Of a stretch of DNA of 64,000 nucleotides, positions 29,332-38,425 are shown one piece after another. Source of the DNA: Ilyobacter polytropus DSM 2926 (lineage in GTDB: Bacteria > Fusobacteriota > Fusobacteriia > Fusobacteriales > Fusobacteriaceae); NCBI RefSeq assembly GCF_000165505.1, contig NC_014633.1:62001-126000 (forward strand), read 5' to 3'. Positions within the stretch are counted from its first letter, which is position 1. Every line of letters begins with the position of its first letter. The notes under the pieces are model-generated. The model searched no databases. It saw only the letters and a program-made list of their open reading frames with translations, and was not told the origin of the DNA. A program made the position numbers and the translations under genes.

Positions 29332-30411
29332 ATGGATAAAAAATACATGGAGACGGCTCTAAAACTCGCATTAAAGGGAGAAGGGAATGTAAACCCAAAT
29401 CCTATGGTAGGAGCCGTGGTGGTGAAAAACGGAACTATAGTAGGGGAAGGGTATCACAAACAATACGGAGGTCCTCATGCTGAGGTCTATGCCTTGAATG
29501 AGGCAGGATCTGAGTGTCGCGGCGCCACGATTTACGTGACCTTAGAGCCTTGCTCTCACTACGGGAAAACTCCTCCGTGTGCTGAAAAAATAATAGAGAT
29601 GGGTATAAAAAAGTGTGTGATAGCCTGTCTTGATCCTAATCCCCTTGTGGCAGGAAGAGGAGTAAAAATTCTAGAAAGAGCCGGTATAGAGGTGGAAGTT
29701 GGGCTGATGGAAAAAGAAGCCTTAGAACTAAATAGGGTATTTATGAAGTACATAACTACGGAAAAACCATTTGTTTTTCTTAAATGTGCTATTACCTTAG
29801 ACGGAAAAATAGCTGCCAGAACAGGAAGTTCTAAATGGATAACCAACGAGGTCTCTAGAGAGAAGGTACAAAGATTGAGACACCGTTTTATGGGAATAAT
29901 GGTAGGGGCAAATACCCTTGTTATGGATAATCCACGGCTCAATGCAAGGATAGAAGGCGGAAATGATCCCTTTAGGATAGTAATAGATCCTGAGCTTATT
30001 GTTCCCAGTGATTCAAATTTTGCAAGTATGAAAGACGGTAAGAGCATAATAGTAACTTCAGAAAAAAACAAAGATTCAGAAAAAGTATCACTCTTGGAAG
30101 CGAGGGGGGTTCGTTTTGCCTGGCTTCCTGGGGATGAGTTTAAAATAAGTGATATTCTAAAAAAAGTTGGTGAACTTAAGATAGATTCTGTTTTACTTGA
30201 AGGAGGAAGTTACCTCATATCTAAGGCCTTTGAAGAGAATGCTATAGATGGAGGAGAGATATTTATAGCCCCTAAGATATTGGGAGACCAAAAAGGGATA
30301 CCTTTTATAAAAGGATTTTCATTTGACAGTATTGAGGAAGCTTTTGAACTGAAAAATGTTAAATTTAATCAGTATGGAAATAATATTTCAGTGGAATTTT
30401 ATAAAGATTAA
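29332..30411 (+). CDS. ribD: Bifunctional pyrimidine deaminase/reductase
   Basis: Catalyses deamination and then NADPH-dependent reduction of the pyrimidine intermediate in riboflavin synthesis. The N-terminal deaminase (1-145) has the zinc site HAE (about residue 50) and EPCSHYGKTPPC. The C-terminal reductase (about 150-359) has KCAITLDGKIA, a substrate site, and LLEGGSYL. The length of 359 is standard. It starts three bases after the ribH stop. Confidence 0.96.
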   Translation: MDKKYMETALKLALKGEGNVNPNPMVGAVVVKNGTIVGEGYHKQYGGPHAEVYALNEAGSECRGATIYVTLEPCSHYGKTPPCAEKIIEMGIKKCVIACLDPNPLVAGRGVKILERAGIEVEVGLMEKEALELNRVFMKYITTEKPFVFLKCAITLDGKIAARTGSSKWITNEVSREKVQRLRHRFMGIMVGANTLVMDNPRLNARIEGGNDPFRIVIDPELIVPSDSNFASMKDGKSIIVTSEKNKDSEKVSLLEARGVRFAWLPGDEFKISDILKKVGELKIDSVLLEGGSYLISKAFEENAIDGGEIFIAPKILGDQKGIPFIKGFSFDSIEEAFELKNVKFNQYGNNISVEFYKD

Positions 30412-30420
30412 AAAAAGGGG

Positions 30421-31086
30421 GTGACCCAAATTTTTACAGGACTGGTAGAAGAGATGGGGGAAGTAATCTCTGTTGCAAGAGGAGAAAAATCCCTGAAAAT
30501 AAAAATAAAATGCAAAAAAGTACTTGAGGGTGCCAAGATAGGTGATAGTATAGCAACAAACGGTACCTGTCTCACAGCTGTAGAGTTAGGTGATAATTAT
30601 TTTACGGCAGATTGTATGTTTGAAACAGTAAAAAGAACAAACCTGAAAAGGCTGAAAAGTGGGTCAAAGGTAAATCTTGAAAAATCCCTGACGCTGGCCA
30701 CTCCACTAGGAGGTCATTTGGTTACAGGGGACGTAGACTGCGAGGGGAAAATAATCTCTATAAAACAGGAAGGAATTGCAAAAATATATGAGATCAGCGT
30801 AGAGCCTAGACTGATGAAATATGTGGTTGAAAAGGGTAGGATAACCCTCGATGGAGCCAGTCTAACAATTGTTGACTTTACAAAGGAAAGTATAAGTGTA
30901 TCACTCATACCACACACTCAAGAGATGATCACTCTGGGCTATAAAAGAATCGGAGATTATATCAACGTTGAGACTGATCTTATAGGAAAGTATGTGGAAA
31001 GGCTTTTACATTTTGATAACAGCAAAGAGGAGAAAAAGAAGAAGGGAATCGATGAAAAATTCCTTTTTGAAAACGGATTTTTTTAA
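30421..31086 (+). CDS. ribE: Riboflavin synthase alpha subunit; start codon uncertain (GTG or ATT)
   Basis: Dismutates two lumazines to riboflavin. Two repeated barrel domains are visible: FTGLVEEMGEV...LTAVE in the first and GHLVTGDVDCEG...TLDGASLTIV in the second. Riboflavin synthases almost always begin M-F-T-G. Here the GTG at 30421 would add three residues (Val-Thr-Gln) before IFTGL and overlaps the Shine-Dalgarno GGGGGTGA itself, leaving no spacing. The ATT at 30430, eight bases after GGGGG, would give a protein starting exactly at the family position. I list the longer frame. The C terminus carries a charged tail of about 20 residues. Confidence 0.94.
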   Translation: MTQIFTGLVEEMGEVISVARGEKSLKIKIKCKKVLEGAKIGDSIATNGTCLTAVELGDNYFTADCMFETVKRTNLKRLKSGSKVNLEKSLTLATPLGGHLVTGDVDCEGKIISIKQEGIAKIYEISVEPRLMKYVVEKGRITLDGASLTIVDFTKESISVSLIPHTQEMITLGYKRIGDYINVETDLIGKYVERLLHFDNSKEEKKKKGIDEKFLFENGFF

Positions 31087-31105
31087 AAACGGGAGATGAA
31101 TTACT

Positions 31106-32314
31106 ATGCTAGATAGAATAGATGAAGCTATAGAGGATATAAAGGCCGGAAAAATGGTAATTGTGGTAGATGATGAAAACCGTGAAAACGAAGGTGACAT
31201 CATTATCGCCGGGGAAAAGGTAAGCTATGAGAGTATAAACTTTATGGCCAAATACGCCAGAGGTCTCACATGTGTACCTATGACAAGAGAGAGGGCAGAT
31301 CAGCTGCACCTTCCTCAAATGGTAAATAGAAATACAGACTCTCACGGGACAGCATTTACTGTCTCAGTAGATGCTGCAGAAGGTACCACTACTGGAATTT
31401 CTGTAGCAGACAGAGTAAAAACTATAACTGATCTAGTAGATGAAAGCAAGGGACCATGGGATTTTAAAAGACCGGGACATCTTTTCCCATTGGTGGCAAA
31501 AGACGGAGGAGTCTTGGCAAGACCAGGGCACACAGAAGCTGCTGTAGATCTTGCAAGACTTGCGGGTTTAAAGCCTGTGGGAGTTATCTGTGAAATACTA
31601 AAGGATGACGGAACAATGGCGAGACTTATGGACCTAAAAGAGTTTGCAAAAGAGCATGACCTAAAAATTGTATCTATAGAAGACCTCATAAAATACAGAA
31701 AAGAACATGATGTACTAATGGAGGTCTATGCAACTGCAACTATGCCTACAATTGCTGGAAATTTTGAAATAGTTGCCTTTGATAATAAATTGGATGGTAA
31801 AGAGCATATTGCTCTTATAAAAGGAGATATAAAAGGTAAGGAAGATGTTCTTATCAGAATACATTCAGAGTGTTTTACAGGAGATATATTAGGGTCGATG
31901 AGATGTGACTGCGGACTTCAGCTGAAGGAAGCTATGAAAAAAATAGACGAAGAAGGAGCTGGGATTATCCTGTATCTCAGACAAGAAGGTAGAGGGATCG
32001 GTCTTATCAACAAGATAAAAGCCTATGCACTTCAGGACAAGGGATTGGATACAGTAGAGGCAAATGAGCAGCTAGGATTTGAAGCTGATCTAAGAGACTA
32101 TGCTGTAGCTTCTCAAATGTTAAAGGCTTTAGAGGTTAAATCTGTGAGAGTCATGACAAATAACCTTAGGAAGGTAAATGGCCTCGAGAAATACGGAGTA
32201 AAGGTAAATAAAAGAAAGGGTATAGAGGTAGACTCAAATGAAAATAATCTGAGATACCTTAAAACCAAGAAGACTAAACTTGGACACATATTAAAACTGG
32301 ATGAAAATAAATAA
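31106..32314 (+). CDS. ribBA: DHBP synthase / GTP cyclohydrolase II fusion
   Basis: Supplies both precursors of riboflavin: 3,4-dihydroxybutanone 4-phosphate (RibB part, 1-200) and the pyrimidine from GTP (RibA part, 205-402). RibB shows DDENRENEGD, SHGTAF and GHTEAAVDLARLAG. RibA shows the zinc cysteines in HSECFTGDILGSMRCDCG and the RQEGRGIGL motif. Both halves look intact. It ends the operon, followed by a strong terminator. Confidence 0.97.
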   Translation: MLDRIDEAIEDIKAGKMVIVVDDENRENEGDIIIAGEKVSYESINFMAKYARGLTCVPMTRERADQLHLPQMVNRNTDSHGTAFTVSVDAAEGTTTGISVADRVKTITDLVDESKGPWDFKRPGHLFPLVAKDGGVLARPGHTEAAVDLARLAGLKPVGVICEILKDDGTMARLMDLKEFAKEHDLKIVSIEDLIKYRKEHDVLMEVYATATMPTIAGNFEIVAFDNKLDGKEHIALIKGDIKGKEDVLIRIHSECFTGDILGSMRCDCGLQLKEAMKKIDEEGAGIILYLRQEGRGIGLINKIKAYALQDKGLDTVEANEQLGFEADLRDYAVASQMLKALEVKSVRVMTNNLRKVNGLEKYGVKVNKRKGIEVDSNENNLRYLKTKKTKLGHILKLDENK

Positions 32315-32391
32315 TTTTATGGTATTTGTATAGGATGAATTATCATGTTTATGGGAAATTGTCTGCTAAAATTATTCTGATAGAGATACTT

Positions 32392-32424
32392 AAAAGAAGA
32401 GGGAATTTTCCCCTCTTCTTTTAT
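32392..32424 (+). terminator. Terminator of the rib operon
   Basis: 10-bp stem AAGAAGAGGG (32394-32403) / CCCTCTTCTT (32411-32420) with a T-rich tail. Confidence 0.88.
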
Positions 32425-32510
32425 CTTGTTATAAAAGTATATTCAGTAAAATTCGAGTTTAACAGTAAAGATTCTGACATGGAAATGTCTGTATTATTTT
32501 GATTTTTTAA

Positions 32511-32930
32511 TTAGGTTATATTTTTTTCTAAAATTTCTATTATTTCCCGGATAATTTCTCCTATTTCATTTTCTACTTTTGGATTTTTAAAATGGGTTTT
32601 TCTTACTGGAACTACCAATTCGTGATAATTGTCTGCATATTTATAAAGATGACTTTTATAGCCTTGAGAATCGAGCAAGAGCTTTATTTTACTGAAATCA
32701 TCGCTTTCTTTCTGGTTGATGCTAAAGCATAGCGGAAAACCAAAGGTATTCCATATACCAAAGTGCATTCCAAACCAAAGGCCGTACTTCTCATTTTCTT
32801 TTATCCAGTATCCGTATTCCTCTTTCCATTCTTCATCTTTTGTTACTTCTCCAAACTGTTTGTTGAGACGGTCTACAATTTCACAAGAATTTCTAATTAA
32901 TTCAGGTATTTTTTTGTTTTCAATTAACAT
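32511..32930 (-). CDS. Unknown protein, 139 residues
   Basis: I do not recognise this protein. It is soluble and acidic. A Trp/Gly-rich central part (YGLWFGMHFGIWNTFGFPLCF, about 49-69, quoted only as an orienting stretch with the key residues Trp, Phe and Gly) is followed by a mixed alpha/beta second half. It ends with a helix ELIGEIIREIIEILEKN-like. No signal peptide is seen. The ATG at 32930 has a weak upstream site. It stands alone after the rib operon and runs convergent to it. Composition is like the host genome. No neighbours suggest a function. Confidence 0.6.
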   Translation of the reverse strand: MLIENKKIPELIRNSCEIVDRLNKQFGEVTKDEEWKEEYGYWIKENEKYGLWFGMHFGIWNTFGFPLCFSINQKESDDFSKIKLLLDSQGYKSHLYKYADNYHELVVPVRKTHFKNPKVENEIGEIIREIIEILEKNIT

Positions 32931-33136
32931 AATCTTACACCCCTATTTTAAAAGTATAAAAACCCAAAAAAATCCTATACAGTATATAATTCAGTAAAAA
33001 ACAGTTATATCCTTCTTTAAAAATATAAAGAAGAATTAGTACAAGAAATTATCCAGAAGAATGACAAAATTTAATTATATTTAATATGCTGTATTTTATT
33101 ATTGAATAGTGGGGTATTTGTATTTTACAAGGATTA

Positions 33137-34189
33137 CTACTGATCATATCTTCTAAATCGGACTTCTTTTTTATAAATAGGTACTTCTAAGTCTTGAGCT
33201 ATTTTTTTAGTAGAAGTATTTTTAGAAAGGTCGATACTTTTAAAATCTCCTAAAACCGAGACAGTTTCATTTTCTTCTGAGGTATCATTTTCCTCAACAA
33301 CTTTAGTTTTAGGATCTAACTTTTTCTCAGGGTCAATATATCCATCAGGATAAGTATAGTAAAGTGTTTCTAGTAGAGTTCCGCTGTTTATGATTTCTAG
33401 TCTTTCTATATGTCTTTTTTCATTTTTTCCAATGTAAAAATAGTTGTATGAAAATCGTCGTCCATTACTTTCGACAAAATCTAATCTTCCTTTTGGATTG
33501 TAAACCTTCACTGTAACCCCTATACCGTTACCAGTGATAAAACTCTGGGGTCTGTAAATAGCTTCTGTGGTATAGTTTACGAAGTTTTTGCCTTTTCTTA
33601 CACTGTAATATCCTTCCTCGTTTGTTGTGTAACTTATCTCGGACCATCCTCTTTTCCTGGTGGGGACCTTTCTGGTAAATCTTCTTATAATTGGATATTT
33701 CATGAAATAAAGAGTCGAGTCCTTTCCTATACGTCTGACATATTCTTTTTCTAGAATTTCAAAGGGTTTTCCTTTTTCGTCTAATAGTGTTTCTTTTGAA
33801 AAAAGTAGCTTATTCTGGGAAAATCCGGAATGAAAGGCAACTGTACGACCGTGAATTTCTTCTGTTTTCATAGTTGGGGTCTCTTTTTTTATGATCTTAT
33901 AGGAAAAATCTCTTCTTTTGGATTTTTCTCTCATGACCACAGTTACATCGGTGCTGTTGTCGGGGTTATCATTATAGGCGTAGGTCATTGTGATATCTCC
34001 ATCATCTAAAAAAATAATCCTTCCCAAATCATCATATTTAAAGCTGAAAAAATCTTTTTTTATGATGTTTCCATTTCGGTCTTTTTCATATGTTATTTTT
34101 CCGTTAGAGTCTTTTATTATTATCGGTATCTCAGACTTGGCAGGCAAACATGATAATGTAAAAATGATAAAGTAAATTATTATTTTCAA
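33137..34189 (-). CDS. Secreted protein with YD-repeat-like segments
   Basis: A 350-residue protein with a Sec signal peptide (hydrophobic core about 2-17, cleavage near AKS-E). The mature part is rich in short beta-hairpin repeats of the RHS/YD kind: YDDLGRIIFLDDGD with ITMTYAYND, and later YNPKGRLDFVESNGRRFSYNY. Such repeats occur in cell-surface or toxin-shell proteins, but this one is far too short to form an RHS cage. It is more probably a secreted or periplasmic protein of unknown role. The C-terminal 60 residues are low in repeats. Single gene, own ribosome site. Confidence 0.6.
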   Translation of the reverse strand: MKIIIYFIIFTLSCLPAKSEIPIIIKDSNGKITYEKDRNGNIIKKDFFSFKYDDLGRIIFLDDGDITMTYAYNDNPDNSTDVTVVMREKSKRRDFSYKIIKKETPTMKTEEIHGRTVAFHSGFSQNKLLFSKETLLDEKGKPFEILEKEYVRRIGKDSTLYFMKYPIIRRFTRKVPTRKRGWSEISYTTNEEGYYSVRKGKNFVNYTTEAIYRPQSFITGNGIGVTVKVYNPKGRLDFVESNGRRFSYNYFYIGKNEKRHIERLEIINSGTLLETLYYTYPDGYIDPEKKLDPKTKVVEENDTSEENETVSVLGDFKSIDLSKNTSTKKIAQDLEVPIYKKEVRFRRYDQ

Positions 34190-34836
34190 TTGTATTCCTC
34201 CTAAAAAAATTCGATTAAAACAAGACGAATAAAATCGATTCTCTAAATTATACTACAAAAATATATAGAATCTCTTTGTTTATGAAATTTTTTTTAAAAA
34301 TTAAAAAAGCTATTTATTTCACTTAAGTTGCATCTTTGGTTTTTTAAAGTTATATTATTATTAGAGATTATTATTCATTTTAATGAAAGATAGAAGTAAA
34401 TGACAGGTCTTTTAAGCTGTGGAAAATCCTTTTTTCACGCCTTTTCAGACAACAAATCGTTTTACTTTCTTTGTTCGTAAGGTACAGAGAGTGGGGCGTA
34501 TTTTTTTTGTGATTTTTTTAGGATTGATTGCAAGAGGCAGAGTTATTATAATTATTAAAGATTAATTTAATTAAATAAAGTGGCATTAAAACTGTTTTCT
34601 GTGTTAAATTTTAATAGAGAATTAAAATGCTTTTTTGAGATTAAATGTTTTGTTTTAGAATAATTTGTCGCTTAATATAACTTATAAATGATATATTTGT
34701 TGAGGATTGTATTTATCAATTTTTAAGAATCACCAATAAAAGATATAATCTAATTATGTGATACGGGATATATGTGTCTGTTATAATTTAAGAAATGCCT
34801 CGGTAGTATAAAAAATTTTAAAAAAGGGTGGTTAAT
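34190..34836. other. Long AT-rich intergenic region with promoter of the fumarase operon
   Basis: About 640 bases with no convincing gene. An extended -10 (TG-T-TATAAT, 34779-34787) lies 50 bases before the fumarase start and is the likely promoter. No riboswitch signature was recognised. The length leaves room for regulator sites. Confidence 0.45.
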
Positions 34837-35679
34837 GTGAAAGAACTTGATTTGACAAAAGTAACAGAAGAAGTTGCAAGACTCTGTATAGAGGCCAACT
34901 ACTTTATTGGTAAGGATGTAATGGGGAAAATCAAAGAAGCCTTGGAGAAAGAAGAGTCTCCTGTAGGAAAAAACATTTTAGAGCAGATAATTACAAATGA
35001 TGGTATCGCTGCTGATGACCAGGTCCCTATGTGCCAAGATACTGGACTGGCAGTAGTTTTCTTGGAAGTGGGTACAGAAGTAAAAATAAACGGTGACATC
35101 TATGAGGCTATCAACGCCGGTGTAAGAAAAGGATATGAAGAGGGATATCTCAGAAAATCTGCAGTAAGACATCCTCTTGACAGAGTCAATACAAAGGACA
35201 ATACTCCTGCAATTATTCATACTAAACTTGTACCTGGATCAGATAAGGTGAAGATTATCGTGGCTCCTAAAGGTGGAGGAAGTGAAAATATGAGTTATGT
35301 AAAAATGCTCGCTCCTGCAGCAGGTGTAGAGGGAGTAAAGAATCTAATAATTGAAGCTATCAAAGCCGGTGGAGGAAATCCATGCCCTCCAATGGTAGTA
35401 GGTGTGGGCCTAGGAGGAACTTTTGAAAAAGCTGCTCTTCTAGCCAAAGAGGCACTTATGAGAGATCTAAATGATAAAAGTCCAGATCCTGTAAATGCAA
35501 AATTAGAAGATGAACTTCTTGAGCTTATTAACAATACTGGAGTAGGGCCACTAGGTCTAGGTGGAAAAGTAACAGCTCTAACTGTAAAAGTAAACAGTTA
35601 TCCATGTCATATAGCATCACTTCCAGTTGCTGTAAACATAAACTGTCATGCAGCTAGGCATAAAGAAGTAATCCTATAA
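34837..35679 (+). CDS. Fumarate hydratase (class I), alpha subunit
   Basis: Iron-sulfur enzyme interconverting fumarate and malate. The 280-residue alpha subunit holds the 4Fe-4S ligand cysteines in PMCQDTG, GGNPCPP and the C-terminal NCHAARH. L(+)-tartrate dehydratase is a close relative; the malic enzyme gene in the same operon favours fumarase. I start at GTG 34837 because GGGTGG lies just ahead; the longer frame begins inside that site. The beta subunit follows by 27 bases. Confidence 0.92.
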   Translation: MKELDLTKVTEEVARLCIEANYFIGKDVMGKIKEALEKEESPVGKNILEQIITNDGIAADDQVPMCQDTGLAVVFLEVGTEVKINGDIYEAINAGVRKGYEEGYLRKSAVRHPLDRVNTKDNTPAIIHTKLVPGSDKVKIIVAPKGGGSENMSYVKMLAPAAGVEGVKNLIIEAIKAGGGNPCPPMVVGVGLGGTFEKAALLAKEALMRDLNDKSPDPVNAKLEDELLELINNTGVGPLGLGGKVTALTVKVNSYPCHIASLPVAVNINCHAARHKEVIL

Positions 35680-35706
35680 TATATCATTTAAATTTGGAGG
35701 GGAAAA

Positions 35707-36252
35707 ATGATTAAGTTAACAACACCTTTAACGGCAGAAGATACAGAAAAACTAAAATCAGGAGATATAGTACAAATAACAGGTACAATTTATACTGCAA
35801 GAGATGCAGCTCATGCTAGACTTGTAAAGTTAGTAGAAGAAGGAAAAGAATTACCTTTTGATGTAAATGGTCAGATTATATATTATGTAGGGCCATCTCC
35901 TGCTAAGCCAGGAAATCCTATAGGAAGTGCAGGGCCTACAACAAGCTATAGAATGGATCCTTTTGCTCCTACTCTTTTGGATCAGGGCTTAAAAGGAATG
36001 ATAGGTAAAGGGGGAAGATCTCAAGAGGTAAAAGATGCCTGTGTAAGAAATAAAGGGGTTTATTTTGCTGCCACAGGTGGGGCTGCTGCACTTATAGCAA
36101 AGTGCATCAAAAAAGCTGAAGTGATAGCTTATGAAGATTTAGGATCAGAAGCAATAAGAAAACTTGAAGTAGAAGATTTTCCTGTTATTGTAATCAATGA
36201 TACTTATGGAAATGATCAATACGAAACAGGACAAGCTGAATATAGAAAATAA
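35707..36252 (+). CDS. Fumarate hydratase (class I), beta subunit
   Basis: The 181-residue partner of the alpha subunit, completing the active site. Landmarks are GDIVQITGTIYTARDAAHAR and GSAGPTTSYRMDPF, with GVYFAATGGAAAL later. It has the normal length for the separate beta subunit of two-gene class I fumarases. GGAGGGG lies just before the ATG. Together with alpha and malic enzyme it connects fumarate to pyruvate. Confidence 0.93.
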   Translation: MIKLTTPLTAEDTEKLKSGDIVQITGTIYTARDAAHARLVKLVEEGKELPFDVNGQIIYYVGPSPAKPGNPIGSAGPTTSYRMDPFAPTLLDQGLKGMIGKGGRSQEVKDACVRNKGVYFAATGGAAALIAKCIKKAEVIAYEDLGSEAIRKLEVEDFPVIVINDTYGNDQYETGQAEYRK

Positions 36253-36268
36253 TTATTAGGAGGTCGTC

Positions 36269-37450
36269 ATGTCAACAGTTTATGAAAAGTCTTTAAAGCT
36301 ACACGAGGAAAATAAGGGTAAAATAGAGGTAATCTCAAAAGTAAGGGTAACCAACAGAGAGGAACTTAGTCTTGCATATTCTCCAGGAGTTGCAGAACCT
36401 TGTAGAAAGATTCAGGAAAATAAGGAAGATGTCTACAAATATACATCTAAAGGGAATATGGTGGCTGTAATAAGTGACGGATCTGCAGTATTAGGTCTTG
36501 GAAACATAGGGCCTGAAGCTGCTCTCCCTGTAATGGAGGGAAAGGCCATTTTATTAAAAGAATTTGCCGGTGTAGATTCTTTTCCAATCTGCCTCGATAC
36601 TCAGGATACAGAAGAGATAATAAAAACGTGTAAGCTTTTGGCACCAAGCTTTGGTGGTATTAACCTAGAGGATATATCTGCACCTAGATGTGTAGAGATA
36701 GAGACAAGGTTAAAAGATGAATTAGACATACCTGTATTTCATGATGACCAGCACGGAACTGCAATCATAGTGTCCGCTGCTATAATGAATTCTTATAAAT
36801 TATTGAAAAAAGATCTAAAAGATGCCAATGTAGTGGTATGCGGTGCAGGAGCAGCAGGAAGCTCGATAATAAAAATGATAAAAGAGCTCAATGTAAATAA
36901 TATCATAGCAGTGGATAAGGATGGTATTATCGCAAGAGACGATGAAACTAGGGAATATGACTTCCTTTCTAGAGAACTCTCTACTATTACCAACAAAGAA
37001 AACCTAAAAGGTGGACTAGGAGATGCAGTAAAGGGTGCAGATATATTTATAGGGGTATCAGCTCCAGGTATACTTAAGCCTGAAATGATAAAGACTATGA
37101 ATACTGATTCAATAATCTTTGCCATGGCAAATCCTACTCCAGAGATAATGCCTGATGAGGCCTTAGCAGCAGGAGCTAGGATAGTGGGGACAGGAAGATC
37201 TGACTTCCATAATCAGGTTAATAATGTTCTTGCATTCCCAGGACTTTTTAGAGGTGCTCTAGATGCAAAGGCGAAAAAAATAACTGAAGAGATGAAGATG
37301 GCGGCAGCTATAGCTCTTGCTAACGTAATAGAGGAGTCGGAGTTGAGAGATGACTATATAATTCCTGATCCATTTGATGAGAGAGTTGTAAAGGTAGTGT
37401 CTGAAACTGTGGCGAGAGTTGCAAAGGATATGAAGATCTGCAGGGATTAA
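36269..37450 (+). CDS. Malic enzyme (oxaloacetate-decarboxylating)
   Basis: Oxidatively decarboxylates malate to pyruvate with NAD or NADP. The 393-residue bacterial short form shows AYSPGVAEPC near the N terminus, DDQHGTAI with metal and substrate residues, GAGAAGSSI (dinucleotide fold), and ANPTPEI. Cofactor choice cannot be judged safely. It lies 16 bases after the fumarase beta gene behind AGGAGG, forming a fumarate-to-pyruvate operon suited to anaerobic dicarboxylate fermentation. Confidence 0.94.
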   Translation: MSTVYEKSLKLHEENKGKIEVISKVRVTNREELSLAYSPGVAEPCRKIQENKEDVYKYTSKGNMVAVISDGSAVLGLGNIGPEAALPVMEGKAILLKEFAGVDSFPICLDTQDTEEIIKTCKLLAPSFGGINLEDISAPRCVEIETRLKDELDIPVFHDDQHGTAIIVSAAIMNSYKLLKKDLKDANVVVCGAGAAGSSIIKMIKELNVNNIIAVDKDGIIARDDETREYDFLSRELSTITNKENLKGGLGDAVKGADIFIGVSAPGILKPEMIKTMNTDSIIFAMANPTPEIMPDEALAAGARIVGTGRSDFHNQVNNVLAFPGLFRGALDAKAKKITEEMKMAAAIALANVIEESELRDDYIIPDPFDERVVKVVSETVARVAKDMKICRD

Positions 37451-37469
37451 GTAGGTAAGTAAGAAAGTA

Positions 37470-37498
37470 TAGGGGCTGACTCTAAAAGGTCAGCCTCT
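37470..37498 (+). terminator. Probable terminator after malic enzyme
   Basis: 10-bp stem AGGGGCTGAC / GTCAGCCTCT with one wobble, 8-base loop; the T tail is weak. Confidence 0.65.
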
Positions 37499-37541
37499 AT
37501 AAATTTAATATTTTTAAAAATTAAGATTATAAATAAAAAAG

Positions 37542-37571
37542 TTGACAACTTTTAATAAGTGATGATATACT
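37542..37571 (+). promoter_or_regulatory. tRNA-Thr promoter
   Basis: TTGACA (37542-37547) and TATACT (37566-37571), 18-bp spacer, 17 bases before the tRNA. Confidence 0.8.
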
Positions 37572-37587
37572 TTTGCTGCAGCCTTAC

Positions 37588-37663
37588 GCCGCCTTAGCTC
37601 AGTAGGTAGAGCAATACCATGGTAAGGTAGAGGTCGGCGGTTCGACTCCGCCAGGTGGCACCA
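37588..37663 (+). tRNA. tRNA-Thr (anticodon GGU), prophage attachment site
   Basis: Acceptor GCCGCCT / AGGTGGC with a G-U pair, discriminator A, encoded CCA at 37661-37663. Anticodon loop ATGGTAA with GGT. The top of the anticodon stem has an A-G mismatch (27:43). Phage genes begin just after its 3' end, making it the probable integration site (attL side). Confidence 0.93.
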
Positions 37664-37679
37664 TTAAAATTAACTGTTA

Positions 37680-37709
37680 GAGAGGAATGTAAGTTCTTCT
37701 CTTTTTTAT
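37680..37709 (+). terminator. Terminator after tRNA-Thr
   Basis: AGAGAGGAA pairs with TTCTTCTCT (one wobble) across a short loop, then TTTTTT. Confidence 0.75.
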
Positions 37710-37743
37710 TTGGCAAAGAAATGGCAAAGAAAAAAGGAGAATT

Positions 37744-38274
37744 ATGAAAGAATTAACACTTTCAAAATTAGATATAGTTAAAAGACAACTGGAAACAGCA
37801 ATTATTTTATATTTTAATGAAAAAGATCCTGTGTCTATTCATACTCTTACTTGTGCAGCATATAATGTTATTAGAGATTTAAATTATAAAAAAGAAAATT
37901 CTTCTTTTTCAATAAGAGAAATGTTTTTTAAATATGGAGTAAAAAAAGAGCATGAAAAAGAAGTTATAAAAAAATTTAATGCAGCTCAAAATTTTTTTAA
38001 GCATGCCGATAAAGATTCTGATGAATTTTTAAATTTTAATCCTAAAGCAACAGAGATTTTAATTTTTGATGCAGCAAATCTTTACTCAAGTCTTTCAGGT
38101 GAGAAGCCTGAATTGTTTTTATTATTTATATCATGGTACATAGCAAATAATAGCGATTTATTTGAATTCCCATTAGAACATACGGAAATTTTAAATTCAA
38201 ATAAAGAAGATATATTAAAATTAGGTAGGCAAGGTTATTTTAATAAGATATTGCCCACATTATATAAAATTTAA
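37744..38274 (+). CDS. Unknown protein at the prophage left end (lysogenic accessory?)
   Basis: A 176-residue soluble protein on the strand opposite to the phage late genes. It carries the stretch PVSIHTLTCAAYNVIRDL and AAQNFFKHADKD, which I recall from a widespread uncharacterised family in proteobacterial genomes. Function is unknown to me. Its place between attL and the lysis genes, its own orientation, GGAGAA ribosome site and private terminator fit a gene expressed in the lysogen (a moron). A host origin cannot be excluded. Two Cys/His-containing conserved stretches are visible but no catalytic motif I can name. Confidence 0.7.
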   Translation: MKELTLSKLDIVKRQLETAIILYFNEKDPVSIHTLTCAAYNVIRDLNYKKENSSFSIREMFFKYGVKKEHEKEVIKKFNAAQNFFKHADKDSDEFLNFNPKATEILIFDAANLYSSLSGEKPELFLLFISWYIANNSDLFEFPLEHTEILNSNKEDILKLGRQGYFNKILPTLYKI

Positions 38275-38300
38275 GCCAGGGACTCGACCCCTGGCTTTTA
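38273..38300. terminator. Terminator between accessory gene and lysis genes
   Basis: 9-bp perfect stem AAGCCAGGG (38273-38281) / CCCTGGCTT (38289-38297), 7-base loop, T's on the plus-strand exit. It overlaps the preceding stop codon. Confidence 0.85.
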
Positions 38301-38425
38301 TCATCTGAAAATATTTCTAAATATACTTTGTATAGAATCCCCTCTAAGATTGAACCTTACTGTGAATAGCTTAGTCTTATATTGCAAAGGGTTAAAACTT
38401 AACTCAACACCCAGTTTTTTCAGGG

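Noticed and set aside
37700..37743. Possible integrase C-terminal remnant (frame reading LFGKEMAKKKGEL)
   Set aside because: Too short, overlaps the tRNA terminator, and the integrase should lie at the other prophage end.
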